Shown piece after piece: positions 12,301 to 23,019 of a DNA stretch of 64,000 bases. Source of the stretch: Callorhinus ursinus (taxonomy: Eukaryota > Chordata > Mammalia > Carnivora > Otariidae); contig NW_020312967.1 of NCBI RefSeq assembly GCF_003265705.1, positions 124,001-188,000 of the forward strand. The letters run 5' to 3'. The notes beneath the pieces are model-generated. The model made no database searches and was not told the DNA's origin. It saw only the letters and a program-made list of their open reading frames with translations. Positions within the stretch are counted from its first letter, which is position 1; every line of letters begins with the position of its first letter. The translations under genes and the position numbers were made by a program.

Positions 12301-13003
12301 CATAGCAACTTCTTCCTAGAAACATTGCCAAAGGCAAGGGAAGCAAGGGCTAAAATGAACTATTGGGACTTCATCAAGTTAAAAAGCTTGTGCACATCAA
12401 AGGAAACAGTCCACAAAACCAAAAGACAACCGACAGAAGGGGAGAAGATATTTGCAAATGACATATCAGATAAAGGGCTAGTATCCAAAATCTATAAAGA
12501 ACTTATCAAACTCAACACCCAAAGAACAAATGATCCAATCAAGAAATGGGCAGAAGACGTGAACAGACATTTTCGCAAAGAAGACATCCAAATGACCAAG
12601 AGACACATGAATAAGTGTTCAACATCACTCCGCAGCAGGGAAATCCAAATCAAAACCTCAATGAGATACCACCTCACACCCGTCAGAATGGTTAAAATTA
12701 ACAAATCAGGAAATGACAGATGTTGGCGGGGATGTGGAGAAAGGGGAACCCTCCTACACTGTTGGTGGGAATCCAAGCTGGTGCAGCCACTCTGCAAAAC
12801 AGTATGGAGGTTCCTCAAACAGTTGAAAACATAGCTACCCTACAACCCAGCAATTGCACTACTGGGTATTTACCCCAAAGATACAAATGTAGGGATTTGA
12901 AGGTGTACATGCACCCTGATGTTTACAGCAGCAATGTCCACTATAGCCAAACTATGGAAAGAGCCAAGATGTCTATCTACAGATGAATGGATAAAGAAGT
13001 CGT

Positions 13004-13060
<57 letters not shown>

Positions 13061-13207
13061 CATGGAATATTATACAGCCATCAAAAAGAATGAAATCTTG
13101 CCATTTGCAAGGACGTGGATGGAACTGGTGGGTGTTATGCTGAGCTAAATAATTCAATCAGAGAAAGACATGTATCACATGATCTCACTGATATGAGGAA
13201 TTCTTAA
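9312..13207 (+). pseudogene. LINE-1 ORF2 remnant (endonuclease and reverse transcriptase), broken
   Basis: ORF2p supplies the endonuclease and reverse transcriptase for target-primed reverse transcription. Visible landmarks are NVNGLNAPIKRH and QETHF in the endonuclease start, GDFNTPLPEMDRSSKQK near 9769, the RT stretch [20 protein letters not shown] near 10923, and the catalytic FADD at 11429-11440. Near the end it has [10 protein letters not shown] and a [15 protein letters not shown]ys-region. It is cut by a TAG at 9429-9431 (where the family has Trp), a stop at 9911-9913, a stop at 12832-12834 and several frame changes. A (TA)n expansion sits at 13006-13053 in the C-terminal part. Confidence 0.9.
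13006..13053 (+). repeat. (TA)n inside LINE-1 ORF2
   Basis: A TA run of about 48 bp followed by ACACACAC sits where most L1 copies have a short TATATA motif before ACAATGG. It is a local expansion. Confidence 0.95.
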
Positions 13208-13662
13208 TCTCAGGAAACAAACTGAGTGTTGCTGGAGTGGTGGGGAGTGGGAGGGATGGGGTGGCTGGGTGATAGACATTGGGTAGGGTATGTGCTATGG
13301 CGAGCACTGTGAATTGTGTAAGACTGTTGAATCACAGTCCTGTACCTCTGAAGCAAATCATACATTTAATGTTAAAAAAAAAAAAAGAAGATTGCAGGAA
13401 GGGAAAAATGAAGGGCGGGAAATCGGAGGGAGAGACAACCATGAGAGACTATTGACTCTGAGAAACAAACTGAGGGTTCTAGAGGGGAGGGGGGTAGGAG
13501 GGTGGGTTAGCCTGGTGATGGGTATTAAAGAGGGCACATACTGAATTGAGCACTGGGTGTTATATGCAAACAATGAATCATGGAACACTACATCAAAACT
13601 AATTATGTAATGTATGGTGATTAACATAACATAATAAACTAAAATTAAAAAAAAAAAAAAGA
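13208..13662 (+). mobile_element. LINE-1 3' UTR, compound, with internal A tract
   Basis: The 3' UTR has two successive tail-like modules. The first ends in A13 at 13374-13386. The second (about 13387-13640) ends with AATAAA and the terminal poly(A). As far as I recall, the CACTGTGAATTGTGTAAGACTG and GAGCACTGGGTGTTATATGC phrases recur in other carnivore L1 3' ends. Confidence 0.7.
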
Positions 13663-13880
13663 AAGAAAGCAAAGGCTGAGAAAACTTTCCAGAATAAAGG
13701 AAACAAAGGAGACAAGACAACTCAGTTCAATGTATGATGCTGGTCTCAGGAAATAATTAGCTTAAAATTACTGGGACAATTGAGAAAATGTGATTTTAAA
13801 TTTGGAATGTGGCTTATGTTATATCATTATTAAGATACCTCGTTTTGATAACAACCATGATTATTAAAGAGAATGCTGTT

Positions 13881-14083
13881 TGGGGTACCTGGGTGGCTTG
13901 GTCATTAAGCATCTGCCTTTGGCTCAGGTCACGATCTCAGGGTCCTGGGACTGAGCCCCACATCAGGCTCCCTGCTCTGCTGGAAGCCTGCTTCTCCCTC
14001 TCCCACTCCCCCTGCTTGTGTTCCCTGTCTCACTATGCCTCTCTCTGTCAAATAAATAAATTTTAAAAATCTTAAAAAAAAAG
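13881..14083 (+). mobile_element. Can-SINE
   Basis: It starts TGGGGTACCTGGGTGGCTTG and ends with ATAAATTTTAAAAATCTT. AGAGAATGCTGTT is repeated on each side. Confidence 0.95.
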
Positions 14084-14499
14084 AGAGAGAATGCTGTTCT
14101 TAGGAACATATCCAAATATTTCAGGGTAAAAGGGCATAATGTCTCCAACTTACAAATGATTCAGGAAAGAAAAAGTTTGCAATAAAAATAGATTCACAGA
14201 AAGATAGTGAATGGTGTAAGACATAAATAAATATGAATCTCAATAAAGGGCATATGGGGTTTCCTGCACCATTCTTGACACTTTCATATAAATTTGAAAT
14301 TATGTCAAGATAAAAATGTTATTTACCCAAATGCTAAAAGGAATAGATTTCTGGGAGTGACGTGGCCATCCACAATGCCCTAAATCCCATCCTGAATGAC
14401 TGATCTGTACCATGTAGGAAGTATAGGATGTAAAAATGTATCAGCTGCTGAACAAAATGGCGTTTACCAGATGAGGTAAAGCTGATGCTAACAGAAGTA

Positions 14500-14645
14500 T
14501 GGTGACACCAGAACACCACATGGTACAGCTGGGGACTACACTTATCTTGGTGAGCAGAGTAATATGCAGAATTGTTGAATCATTATGTTGTATACTTGAA
14601 ACCAATATAACATTTTATGTTAATCATACTTCAAATTTTTTAAGG
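14500..14645 (+). mobile_element. LINE-1 3'-end fragment
   Basis: GAATCATTATGTTGTATACTTGAAACCAAT followed by TTTTATGTTAATCATACTTC resembles a carnivore L1 3' UTR end. No clear target duplication was seen. Confidence 0.6.
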
Positions 14646-17020
14646 TAAAAGTTCTGTACTAATTTTTTAGACCCAACTTTACTTGACAGGAAAGGGAATA
14701 ACTATGCCTGAGCCATCATATTGGAATGGGTAGGAACACAGCCAGCTGTGTTTCCTTTTGGCCTTCTAATTTAAAGTCAATATTTTAATAATCTCTTTGA
14801 CTCTCCAGTTGGTTGCTCTCAGGCTGCAAATGGACCACCACCAATATGTAATTAAAGGAGAATAACAAATAGTTAGAATATAGATTACACAGGTGCTGAC
14901 TTACAAATGCAAACGTTGTAGCAGAAGATTAAGCTCCCAGGAGGCTGGAGGTGTGTGTCTCTGCTTATTGCCATCATAATTCATTAATGGTCAAAGTGAA
15001 GCTGAGATCAATATTCCTGCAGTCACAGGAATGAGAAAAAATGATCAGCACCAAAATAAGATACAAAGACAGTCTCAAAATGTTTCTCCCTACATAATTA
15101 AGAAACCCGTCACCGTCATGAATTTTAAACCTTAACAGATTCTCTTAGCTGTTCTATGTTCAAGAGGTGACACAGCTTAAAGGATCTTGAAAAGAATTAT
15201 TCCCCTAGATAAGACCATATGCAAAAAGAGAGAGAGAAGTCACCTTTTTTTCCATCTTGGTGGTAAAGAAATAAAAAGGAAGGATGCTAGGATATGGTAA
15301 GCACCACAGAAGGCAAGATAGCATGTAATGATCTCACAAGAAGCTCAATCCTGAAATACAGTTGAAGAGGATGAACAAATAAACATTTTAGTAAGATCTA
15401 GGCTAAACCAATAGCTCCAATGGCAATTCCTGGGCCCCAGGAAAGGGGATCAAATTCAGCAGGACTATGTTTGGAACCAGGGAATCTGCATTTTAACAAG
15501 TATTACAAGTATCTTAACAGGTATTTCTTTGAGAAATAGTAAAAGAGGTACAATACTTAGTGTTAAGAGTAGTAAATACACCTTATAAATAAATTAAGCC
15601 GTATAGATGAAATGGTACAAAGAAGCTTATGATGATTCCTCCCAACCCCAGTCATCTCCTGTAAACACTGTTTTAAACATTTCTGCTTTTAGTTCTCTGG
15701 TTGTAAACAGCCCCAACCCATCCCCCAATTTTAAGAACTAAATACTGACTGCTCTTTTACAATATGGTTATATTTTAGATAAATTAGAATAATGAATATT
15801 TGAAATAGTGTAATTGGCCTATTGGGTAAGTACTTGTTTTGTGCAAAATTTGAAATAGTTTAACTCCTGCCAAGAGTAATCAAGAATTGCATAATTTAAA
15901 GCTAGCAGGCAGTGTGTATGGCAACTGTGTTTATCTGTGTGGCTATGTGGCGTGCCACTTTAGCCAGTGATCAGAAGTACAGTGGAACCTGTAATTACAC
16001 CCCCCTGGATAATGGGAATTTGGATATGACAAGTTTGGTGATTGGCTCCTGTCCTCTTGCAGCTGGCTCACCTTGCTCATTTCGTTAACTCTGCACTAAG
16101 TTGACTCCACATGTTAAGTGACTGAATTTTTTGGATCTCGCTTAGGAAGTTACGGCAGAGTTTTACTTGCACCTGCCATCATCTAACAGTAGCTTATGAA
16201 CCATGCTGTTATTTAAATGCACAAGAATGATGAGACATGATTCAAGTGACTTTTATGTTAGTTTAATCTTTAGAGTTATAATTTTTAAAATAGTTTTTAT
16301 CCAGTAACAAGGTCATCTAAGCTTTTATTCACTGAGAGCAAAAATCCAATTCTGAGAATTTTTTTTTGGAACAGAAGTTAAATGAAATAAAATACTGTAA
16401 GGAGGCCACATGGCTATGTACTACACTATTGATTTTGGAGAGAGTACTCTGTGAAATATTAGAGATAATTCTGAGAAAATTTAAGAGTATTAAAGCATAT
16501 ACAACTTTAAGTTTGCAAAGATGATCTTATCATCGGGCATGAATATTAGAATGGGAAAAAATGCCATGGCTGCAAGAACATCGGCACCATAATGTGTCCT
16601 TAAGCTATAGAGATTGCTGATACCTGTGCTCTGAGATTGTGCCCCAGGATCTTACATGTATGCCTATGAAAAACCACTCATGAATTATGCATTCTTTGAA
16701 TATATGGGCTGTTTGGAAAATCATTCCTCTTTTCAATTGGTTGTAAATGGCCTCCAGTTATGAAATAATAAGAATTCAGCTCATTTTTGTTATCTTCTTC
16801 TTCCTCCCAACTCCTCTGAGTTTGGGGTATTCACTATCATTATTTTTAAGTTTTGTTTTGGTTCCGTTGTTAACTTTAAATAGTATGCTATGCTATGCCT
16901 CAATTTCTCATTCTAAAAACTTGAGTCACTATCTTGACTTCCCATTATAGAAGTTGTGGGTTATCAGTGATACTATCTTTCTTCTCCTATTTCCTTCATT
17001 TTCCACTTCCCACCTTCTGT
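14646..17020. other. Intergenic, mostly unique sequence
   Basis: Apart from the weak hAT-like piece at 15405-15545, nothing is recognised. The stretch at 15970-16170 (AGTGGAACCTGTAATTACAC ... AACTCTGCACTAAGTTGACT) may be a decayed pogo/Tigger-type element but is too weak to call. Confidence 0.45.
15405..15545 (+). mobile_element. hAT (MER20/MER3-like) fragment, diverged
   Basis: ATTCCTGGGCCCCAGGAAAG, GGAATCTGCATTTTAACAAG and TTTGAGAAATAGT recall this class. It is a weak match by eye. Confidence 0.35.
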
Positions 17021-17036
17021 CAGCTACACTTTTATT

Positions 17037-17247
17037 TTTTAAAATTTTTTTTTAAAGATTTTATTTATTTATTCATGAGAGACAGAGGAGGAGAGAGAGA
17101 GAGGGAGAGAGAGAGAGAGAGAGAAGCAGAGGGAGAAGCAGGCTCCCAAGGAGCAGGGAGCCCGATGCGGGACTCGATCCCAGGACCCTGGGATCATGAC
17201 CTGAGCCAAAGGCAGACGCTTAACCATCTGAGCCACCCAGGCGCCCT
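17037..17247 (-). mobile_element. Can-SINE, reverse, with expanded GA tract
   Basis: It ends GAGCCACCCAGGCGCCC and has a long (GA)n tract at about 17080-17125. The duplication CAGCTACACTTTTAT lies at 17021 and 17248. Confidence 0.95.
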
Positions 17248-17671
17248 CAGCTACACTTTTATATTATGAAGATTAATGTTTGCTTTTATTTTCCTGCAAC
17301 ATAACCAAGATCTTCCTTACTTTGTCCTTAGGGTGATTGCAAGAGTTTAAAATCAATCAGAGTACTTACATTAAGACTACATCAATATTGTGCACTACCA
17401 AGCTAAGTACCATATTAGGACTATTTCCTTTTCTATGAGGGCAATGTCATAACCTCTCTTCTACTTCAAAGGACAACGTTTTAGCACCATGTGCTGGTCT
17501 TTCTCTGACACTCCATACAACATATTATAATTCTTCAAAATTGGATAGTAGTCTTCATTAGCCTTTTGTTTTTCTGGATTTCTTAATTGCCTATCTTTTT
17601 TATTGACTAAATATATACTTTATTTTATTCTCAAGGTTTTCTTCTTGGTTTGTTGATTGGTTTCTATTCTT

Positions 17672-17849
17672 TTCTTTTTTTTATATTTGATTTATTTATT
17701 TGACACAGAGATAGAGTGCGCATGCACAAGCAGGGGGAGTGGGAGAGGAAGAAGGAGGGAGCCCAACTCGGGGATCAATCTGGGGAGTCCAGGATCATGA
17801 CCTGAGCTGAAGGCAGATGCTTAACTGACTGAGCCACCCATGTGCCCCA
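17672..17849 (-). mobile_element. Can-SINE, reverse, diverged
   Basis: It ends GAGCCACCCATGTGCCCC. It is flanked by diverged copies of TTGGTTGATTTTCATTCT. An internal part of the middle region is missing. Confidence 0.9.
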
Positions 17850-17963
17850 GTTGGTTGATTTTCATTCTCTCAATCACATTATGAACTGCTTGGAGTTCTC
17901 TTTTGCCCTGGAACACTTACCTTTGGAGCTCTTCATTGTCCTGCCCCAAAATGGAAGATTTTA

Positions 17964-18099
17964 GGGGTGCCTGAGTGGCTCAGTCAGTTAAGCTTCTGAC
18001 TCTTGATTTCAGTTCAGGTCTTAATCTCAGGATCATGAGTTTAAACCCCATATTGGGCTCCATGCTGGATATGGAGCTTACTTTAAAAAAAAAAAAAAA
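17964..18099 (+). mobile_element. Short, older Can-SINE copy
   Basis: It starts GGGGTGCCTGAGTGGCTCAG and lacks the CT-rich region. The duplication GGAAGATTTTA lies at 17953 and 18100. Confidence 0.9.
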
Positions 18100-18110
18100 G
18101 GAAGATTTTA

Positions 18111-18890
18111 TATCATATTTGACTTCCTTTTCCTGTGTTAGATCCCTTGAATTCTTCTTTGTTGGATAACCTCCTCATTCTGCTGGAATACATATTCAAG
18201 TAACTTCTTAAGAAAGGGGCCCCGGGAAATAAACTTTCCTAGTGCTAGTTTATGTGAAATGCCTATGTTCTCTACTCTCACAGTTGATTGATAGGTTGGC
18301 TGAATATGGAAATTAGTTTCAAATTCAATTTCCCCCAGAAGTGAAAGGACTACTCTATTATATTCTAGCAGCCAGAGATGTTAATGAGAATTTGGCTCCT
18401 CAATTTTCACTCCTCTGTAGGTGGCCTAATTTTTCCCTCTGGAAGCTTTTAGAAAGTTTTATTTATTCTTAGAGTTCTAAAATTTTACAAAGTTGCATCC
18501 AAGTGGGTTATTCCCCCCACTTACTATAGTTGGCCCTTAGGAGACTCTTTTAATGTAAAGATGCATGTCCTTTTCCAGGAAATTTTCTTATATGATTTCT
18601 TTTTTACCATTCTCTCCCTTTCTGGATCTCATATTACTTGCTGTTGGATTTCTTAGACAGGTTTTTATATCTCCTCTTTTCTTTCATATTTCCCATCAGT
18701 GATGGAGAATGCTATTTGTACCTCAACATCTTCTTCTCTACTGTCATCTTCTTTGTTCACATCAGTTCATTAAAATAATAATACTATTATTAACAAATGT
18801 GTCAGACTGGAGCAGAATCTTGGCTTTTACCGCTCTGATCCAGAGACATGCCCATCCAACTGCTGTTGTAGGTAGCATCCTCTTGGAGAG
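18111..18890 (+). mobile_element. Old LINE-1 (L1M-like) 3' UTR fragment
   Basis: GATTGATAGGTTGGCTGAAT, TCCCTCTGGAAGCTTTTAGA and TTTTCCAGGAAATTTTCTTA recall an old mammalian L1 3' UTR, strongly diverged. The assignment is from memory of the family pattern. Confidence 0.45.
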
Positions 18891-18929
18891 TTGATGCTGA
18901 AACTGTCAGGGAATGGATTTAAAAACAAA

Positions 18930-19450
18930 AGAAAATGAAAAAACTTTACTGAAGTCCAATTGTAGTATTGCTTTCCCTTCTGCCAGGCTCATCAGTCTCT
19001 CATAGATAAAATTAAATTGGTCTGGCATAATTTGTACTTCACAAAATCACGTTGATTACTACCCAGTACCTTGTGCTCTTCTAGGTGGTCGCAAATTGAT
19101 TGTTTGATGATTTGTTCTTGTATCTTCCCAGGTATCCAAGATAAGCTGAATAGTCTATAATTACTATGGTTGTGCTTTTCCCTATTTAAAAAAAAAAGGC
19201 AGGTACTCCATCTGCTGATTCCACTTGTCAGGACCTTCTCCCGTCCAACCTTCCTTTTCTAAAATAAAGGCTTGTGGTCTTGCAATTACATTTGCCAATT
19301 CCCTGAGTACCCTGGGATGCAAGTAATCAGGCCCTGCTGATTTGAATGTCCTGAGCTCTCTAAAGTGCTCTTCAATCACTTCTTTCCCCTTGTTTGCCTT
19401 TGTACCTCCAATAAGATGGCACTTAATCTGGTTTAGTTTCCTTATCATTG
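18930..19450 (-). mobile_element. Ancient CR1/L3-type LINE reverse-transcriptase relic
   Basis: Read on the minus strand, one frame gives VIEEHFRELRTFKSAGPDYL then HPRVLRELANVIARP. After a frame change, sequence close to the family's NYRPVSLTSVPGKIMEQII follows (here NYRLFSLSWIPGKIQEQII), and then a degraded GFTKGKSCLTNL-like stretch. GPD-HPRVLREL and PGKI-EQII are hallmarks of CR1/L3 clade reverse transcriptases, not L1. It is a fossil with frameshifts and stops. Confidence 0.75.
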
Positions 19451-19789
19451 CTGATTAAAAAGGAAAAAAAATGGGTTAAAAGCATAGTGAAAACCTCTGC
19501 TATTACAGTTATTTGTTAATAGTTTTTGTTTATCAGTACTTGTTAATGGTTTTGTTTTGTTGATAGTTTTAATGACTGTATTTTGCATCCTATAAATTCC
19601 TGCCGGTATTCTAACTTCTCTCGTTCTTGGCTTCCTTCCTTTCCCCCTCCCCCCTCCACTCTCTCCCTTCTTAAATTTCTTATACAGGGTAAAGTAAGGG
19701 GAAGGGAGGAAAAACAAAAGAGACACAGAGCTCCATATAATTTTATAGCAGAGACATTTACTAATCATAAAATACCCACATGCTCCACC

Positions 19790-20105
19790 AAATTTCCTAG
19801 CCTGCTTATAGTTGGGACAAGGGGCATGTGACCAGTTCTGGTCAATAGGTACTCAGGAGCCATGAGTTAGTTCCCCATTGTCCTCTTTCCTCCTAGCCTG
19901 ACTAAACTGGAAGCCATATGTTCTAGATGGTGTACTAACAAAATGCAAGTGACCTGGACCGCTGAGTCACCACTGAACAGAGGCAGAACTGGGGAGCCAT
20001 CAGACCCCCAGAGGACCATGTGTTAAGCTGCCAAAGTTTTGAGGTTTGCTTTTGCAGCAGAACCTACCCTATCTTCACTAATAATAGACCTGATTTCTGG
20101 ATTAG
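19790..20105 (+). mobile_element. LTR-like fragment (possible MLT1/MaLR)
   Basis: GCATGTGACCAGTTCTGGTC and a TTGCTTTTGCAGCAGAACCT end resemble an old mammalian LTR. No internal coding part is seen. Identification is tentative. Confidence 0.35.
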
Positions 20106-20186
20106 TCTGATTATGCCAGGTTTTCCTAAGGGAACGAATTAACCCTGAAATCTAAGTGGCTTAACATAGCGAAGATTTATTATTTC

Positions 20187-20366
20187 TTTTTTTTTTTAAG
20201 ATTTTATTTATTTATCCATGACAGACAGAGAGAGAGAGGCAGAGGCAGAGGGAGAGGCAGGCTCCCCAAGGAGCAGGGAGCCCGATGCAGGGCTCGATCC
20301 CACGACCCCAGGATCATGACCTGAGCTGAAGGCAGACGCTTAACCACCTGAGCCACGCAAGCGCCC
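20187..20366 (-). mobile_element. Can-SINE, reverse
   Basis: It runs from AAGATTTTATTTATTTATCC to GAGCCACGCAAGCGCCC. Diverged GCGAAGATTTATTATTT / GCAAAGGTTTATTCTTATTT flank it. Confidence 0.9.
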
Positions 20367-20399
20367 GCAAAGGTTTATTCTTATTTGTGGTATGTGATG

Positions 20400-20900
20400 G
20401 CTATTCTCCAAAGAGGGTCCTCAGTGACTCTTCCCTCATGGAATCACACCCTTGGACAGTCACCTTCCTCTCTGCCTCTGCACTGATCCCGTGACTCACA
20501 AGAAAATGTAGCAGAAGTGATACTGTGACAGTTCTCGGCCTCAAGCTTAGGAAATCCCAACAGCCTCTGTATTTGAAGTCACTCATGATATAAAAGTCTG
20601 GCCATCCTATGGCAGAGAGAGGCCACACACAGATGCCTAGAGAATAAGACTCCATGTGGAGAAGCACTGAGGTACCAGATGTGACTAAAGAAGCCATCTT
20701 CAGTTCAATTCCATTCAGGCCTTCCAAGGACTTCAGCCCCAGCCACCATTTGACTACAATCACAGGAAACCCAAAATGAGAAGAGCAGAACTGTCCAGCA
20801 GAGACCAGCCAACTCACAGGGTTGTGAGACATAACAATAAATTGTTTTAAGCCATTCTGTACGGGATGGCTTATTACGCAGCAATTGCTAAGAGAAGCAT
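20400..20900 (+). mobile_element. LTR fragment (MLT1/MaLR-like)
   Basis: The 3' part (CAATAAATTGTTTTAAGCCA, then GGCTTATTACGCAGCAATTG) follows the polyadenylation and terminal pattern of MLT1-type solo LTRs. The body is diverged. A SINE lies just upstream. Confidence 0.5.
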
Positions 20901-20904
20901 GGTA

Positions 20905-22595
20905 GACAGGCAGTGTTGGTATATGGGGACATTCACAGAACCACGCTGATACAGGTTGTGTCTTACATCTTCTATCTGTACCACTGGGAACATGTGACTT
21001 CCTTTACTGCAGTGGCAAGGCAAGAGAGGGCTGGGCATTGCATATCAATTTTTAAATGCTTCCATCTCTGTTCCCAGTTCATTGGCCCATGGGAAATGTC
21101 AACGAGTAAGCAGAAATTCAATGAGCATTAAATGTCCCTGCCACAGAATGTGCCACTTAAACTTTGTCTTTTTTTCCCCTTAGTATTATAACAAGATTTA
21201 TCCGGGATTCATCCAACTACCTTTCCAAAAATTGTAAACAGTGGTGTGCAGGACTGGCTCACAGAGCTCACAAGAGCCCACTGAACATATCTCCCCTTAG
21301 TTCTGCATTCTGTGATGCCATGTTGGTAGAATGAAATCAGTCATGGTGGAAATATTTATACCACAGAAACCGGCAAATGCTGTTAAGTCAGGGCTCCCTT
21401 GCCTGACAGCTGTTTGTTATATATTTATCAGACCACTCACTACCTATACAAGATCCAAAATATACCTATTATTCAGCTGCCCCTGTATTCACACATATTC
21501 ATTTATTATTATAGGTAGAATTTTAAAAACTTGCCATCAATGGTTTTATCTTTTTTTTAAAGATTTATTTATTTAAGAGAGACACAAAGATAGAGAGAGA
21601 AAGAGACAGAGAGAGACAGAGACAGAGACAGAGAGAGGCAGAGGGAGAAGCAGGCTCCCCACTGAGCAGGGAGCCTGATGTGGAACTCAAACCCAGGATC
21701 CCGGGATCATGACCTGAGCCGAAGGCAGACACTTAACCATCTGAGCCATCCAGGAGCCTTGGTTTTATCTTTCTATTCCATATTTCAAATAACAGCTGAA
21801 CCTATGAATTGAAGATGTTTGCACAAACCTGAGTAACCTTTAATAATAATAAAAAAGATGACAACTTGAAGCTTTCTATATGTAATCAGGCTGCACCTAT
21901 TTTTATAGTTAACTTCACTTTTGTACAGTATGGGAAACGTTGCCATAATGTTAAGTACAAAACATACCTATTTTCATCCAGCATCAACAAGGATGTAATC
22001 CCTCCAGTAATTATTACATCTAATAACATTATCTTAGCTACTGATTTATTCTGGAAGCTTCAGTACCATTTAGGCTTTAGAGTTTATAAAAACAAATCGT
22101 CTCTTTTAAACTTTGTTGAAAGAGTTAATTCAGCTTCCTGTTCCAGTTCATCACCTCTTGCTCTCCCAGCCTTCACCCTCCACACACAACTGAGAGAGAG
22201 GCCATCAATAAGGTTCAAGTCTCTATTACAGGATATGAAGCAATAACATTTTAAATAGCACCTTGGAGGCCTGAAGGAGTTAATACATCTTTCAGCAGTG
22301 CCTACTTTACAGCTCTGGAGTATTGTGGATCCTGAAAACCTGGATCATTATTTATTAAAAGCATGAGAAAGATCCAGTTGGAAGGAAAACCTCACTCACC
22401 CAGCAAGAAGAAAGGATATGCTTACAAATGACATTTGAAAATAAGATGACCAGAAACCTTTTGCTATAAGTAACAAGGGATTTGAACTTGATCCATGCCT
22501 AATTATATGGTAAAATAAAATACAAAATGGTTCTGGAATCAAGGACACAAGTCATCTTTAAAATGCTGCTTCCTAGGTAAAACCCAGTGAGACCA
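20905..22595. other. Intergenic, one SINE only
   Basis: Outside the reverse Can-SINE at 21554-21759 I see no gene or known repeat. Confidence 0.5.
21554..21759 (-). mobile_element. Can-SINE, reverse, with (GACAGA)n expansion
   Basis: It ends GAGCCATCCAGGAGCC and has an expanded AGACAGAGAC repeat at about 21600-21640. A perfect duplication TGGTTTTATCTTT lies at 21541 and 21760. Confidence 0.95.
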
Positions 22596-22610
22596 CCTAT
22601 GGATACATTT

Positions 22611-22811
22611 TTTAAAAAAAGATTTTATTTATTTGAAAGAGAGAGCAAGAATGAGAGCACGTGGGGGGACAGGGGCAGAGGGAGAGGGAGAATCAGCCTC
22701 CCCTCTTGCCTGAACAGGGAGCCTGAAGGGGGGAGGCTCGATCCTCGGACCCCAGGATCATGACCTGAGCCGAAAGCAGACGCTTAACTGACTGAATCAC
22801 CCAGGAGCCCC
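22611..22811 (-). mobile_element. Can-SINE, reverse (first of a tandem pair)
   Basis: It runs from AAAGATTTTATTTATTTGAA to ATCACCCAGGAGCCC. The target TGGATACATTT on the left recurs as TGGATAAATTT on the right, directly before the second SINE. Confidence 0.92.
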
Positions 22812-22820
22812 TGGATAAAT

Positions 22821-23010
22821 TTTTTTTTTAAGATTTTATTTATTTATTTGAGAGAGAGAGAGGACACAAGCAGGGGGAGAGGCAAAGGGAAAGGGACAAG
22901 CAGACTCCCCACTGAGTGGGGAGCCCGACACAGGGCTCAATCCCAGGACCCCGAGACACCAATGTGAGTCAAAGTCAGACACTTAACCAACTGAGCCACC
23001 CAGGTTGCCC
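22821..23010 (-). mobile_element. Can-SINE, reverse (second of a tandem pair)
   Basis: It runs from AAGATTTTATTTATTTATTT to GAGCCACCCAGGTTGCCC. It is followed by a third copy of the target, ATGGATAAATTT, at 23018. Confidence 0.92.
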
Positions 23011-23019
23011 CTACCAATG

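Larger units (their letters stand above)
6610..13662 (+). mobile_element. Full-length LINE-1, carnivore type, with 16-bp target-site duplication
   Basis: This is a 7.05-kb LINE-1 in sense orientation. It starts with the usual 5' UTR head (GGAGGAGCAAGATGGCGGAG, containing a YY1-type AAGATGGCGG at 6620-6629), followed by ORF1, ORF2, a 3' UTR with AATAAA at 13633 and a poly(A) tail. Perfect 16-bp duplications AAGAAAGCAAAGGCTG lie at 6594-6609 and 13663-13678. Both reading frames are broken, so it cannot move on its own. It inserted at the right edge of an older Can-SINE (6378-6578), and its left duplication overlaps the SINE's own duplication by two bases. Confidence 0.95.

Noticed and set aside
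11875..12834. A 319-codon open frame
   Set aside because: It is LINE-1 ORF2 read partly in the wrong frame and partly in the right one ([21 protein letters not shown]), not a host gene.
21590..21650. Direct repeats resembling a CRISPR-like array
   Set aside because: It is a GA/GACAGA microsatellite expansion inside a reverse Can-SINE, with no unique spacers.
22142..22246. Possible coding end near CTCCCAGCCTTCACCCTCCA
   Set aside because: The 126-codon frame around it has no recognisable domain and looks random.
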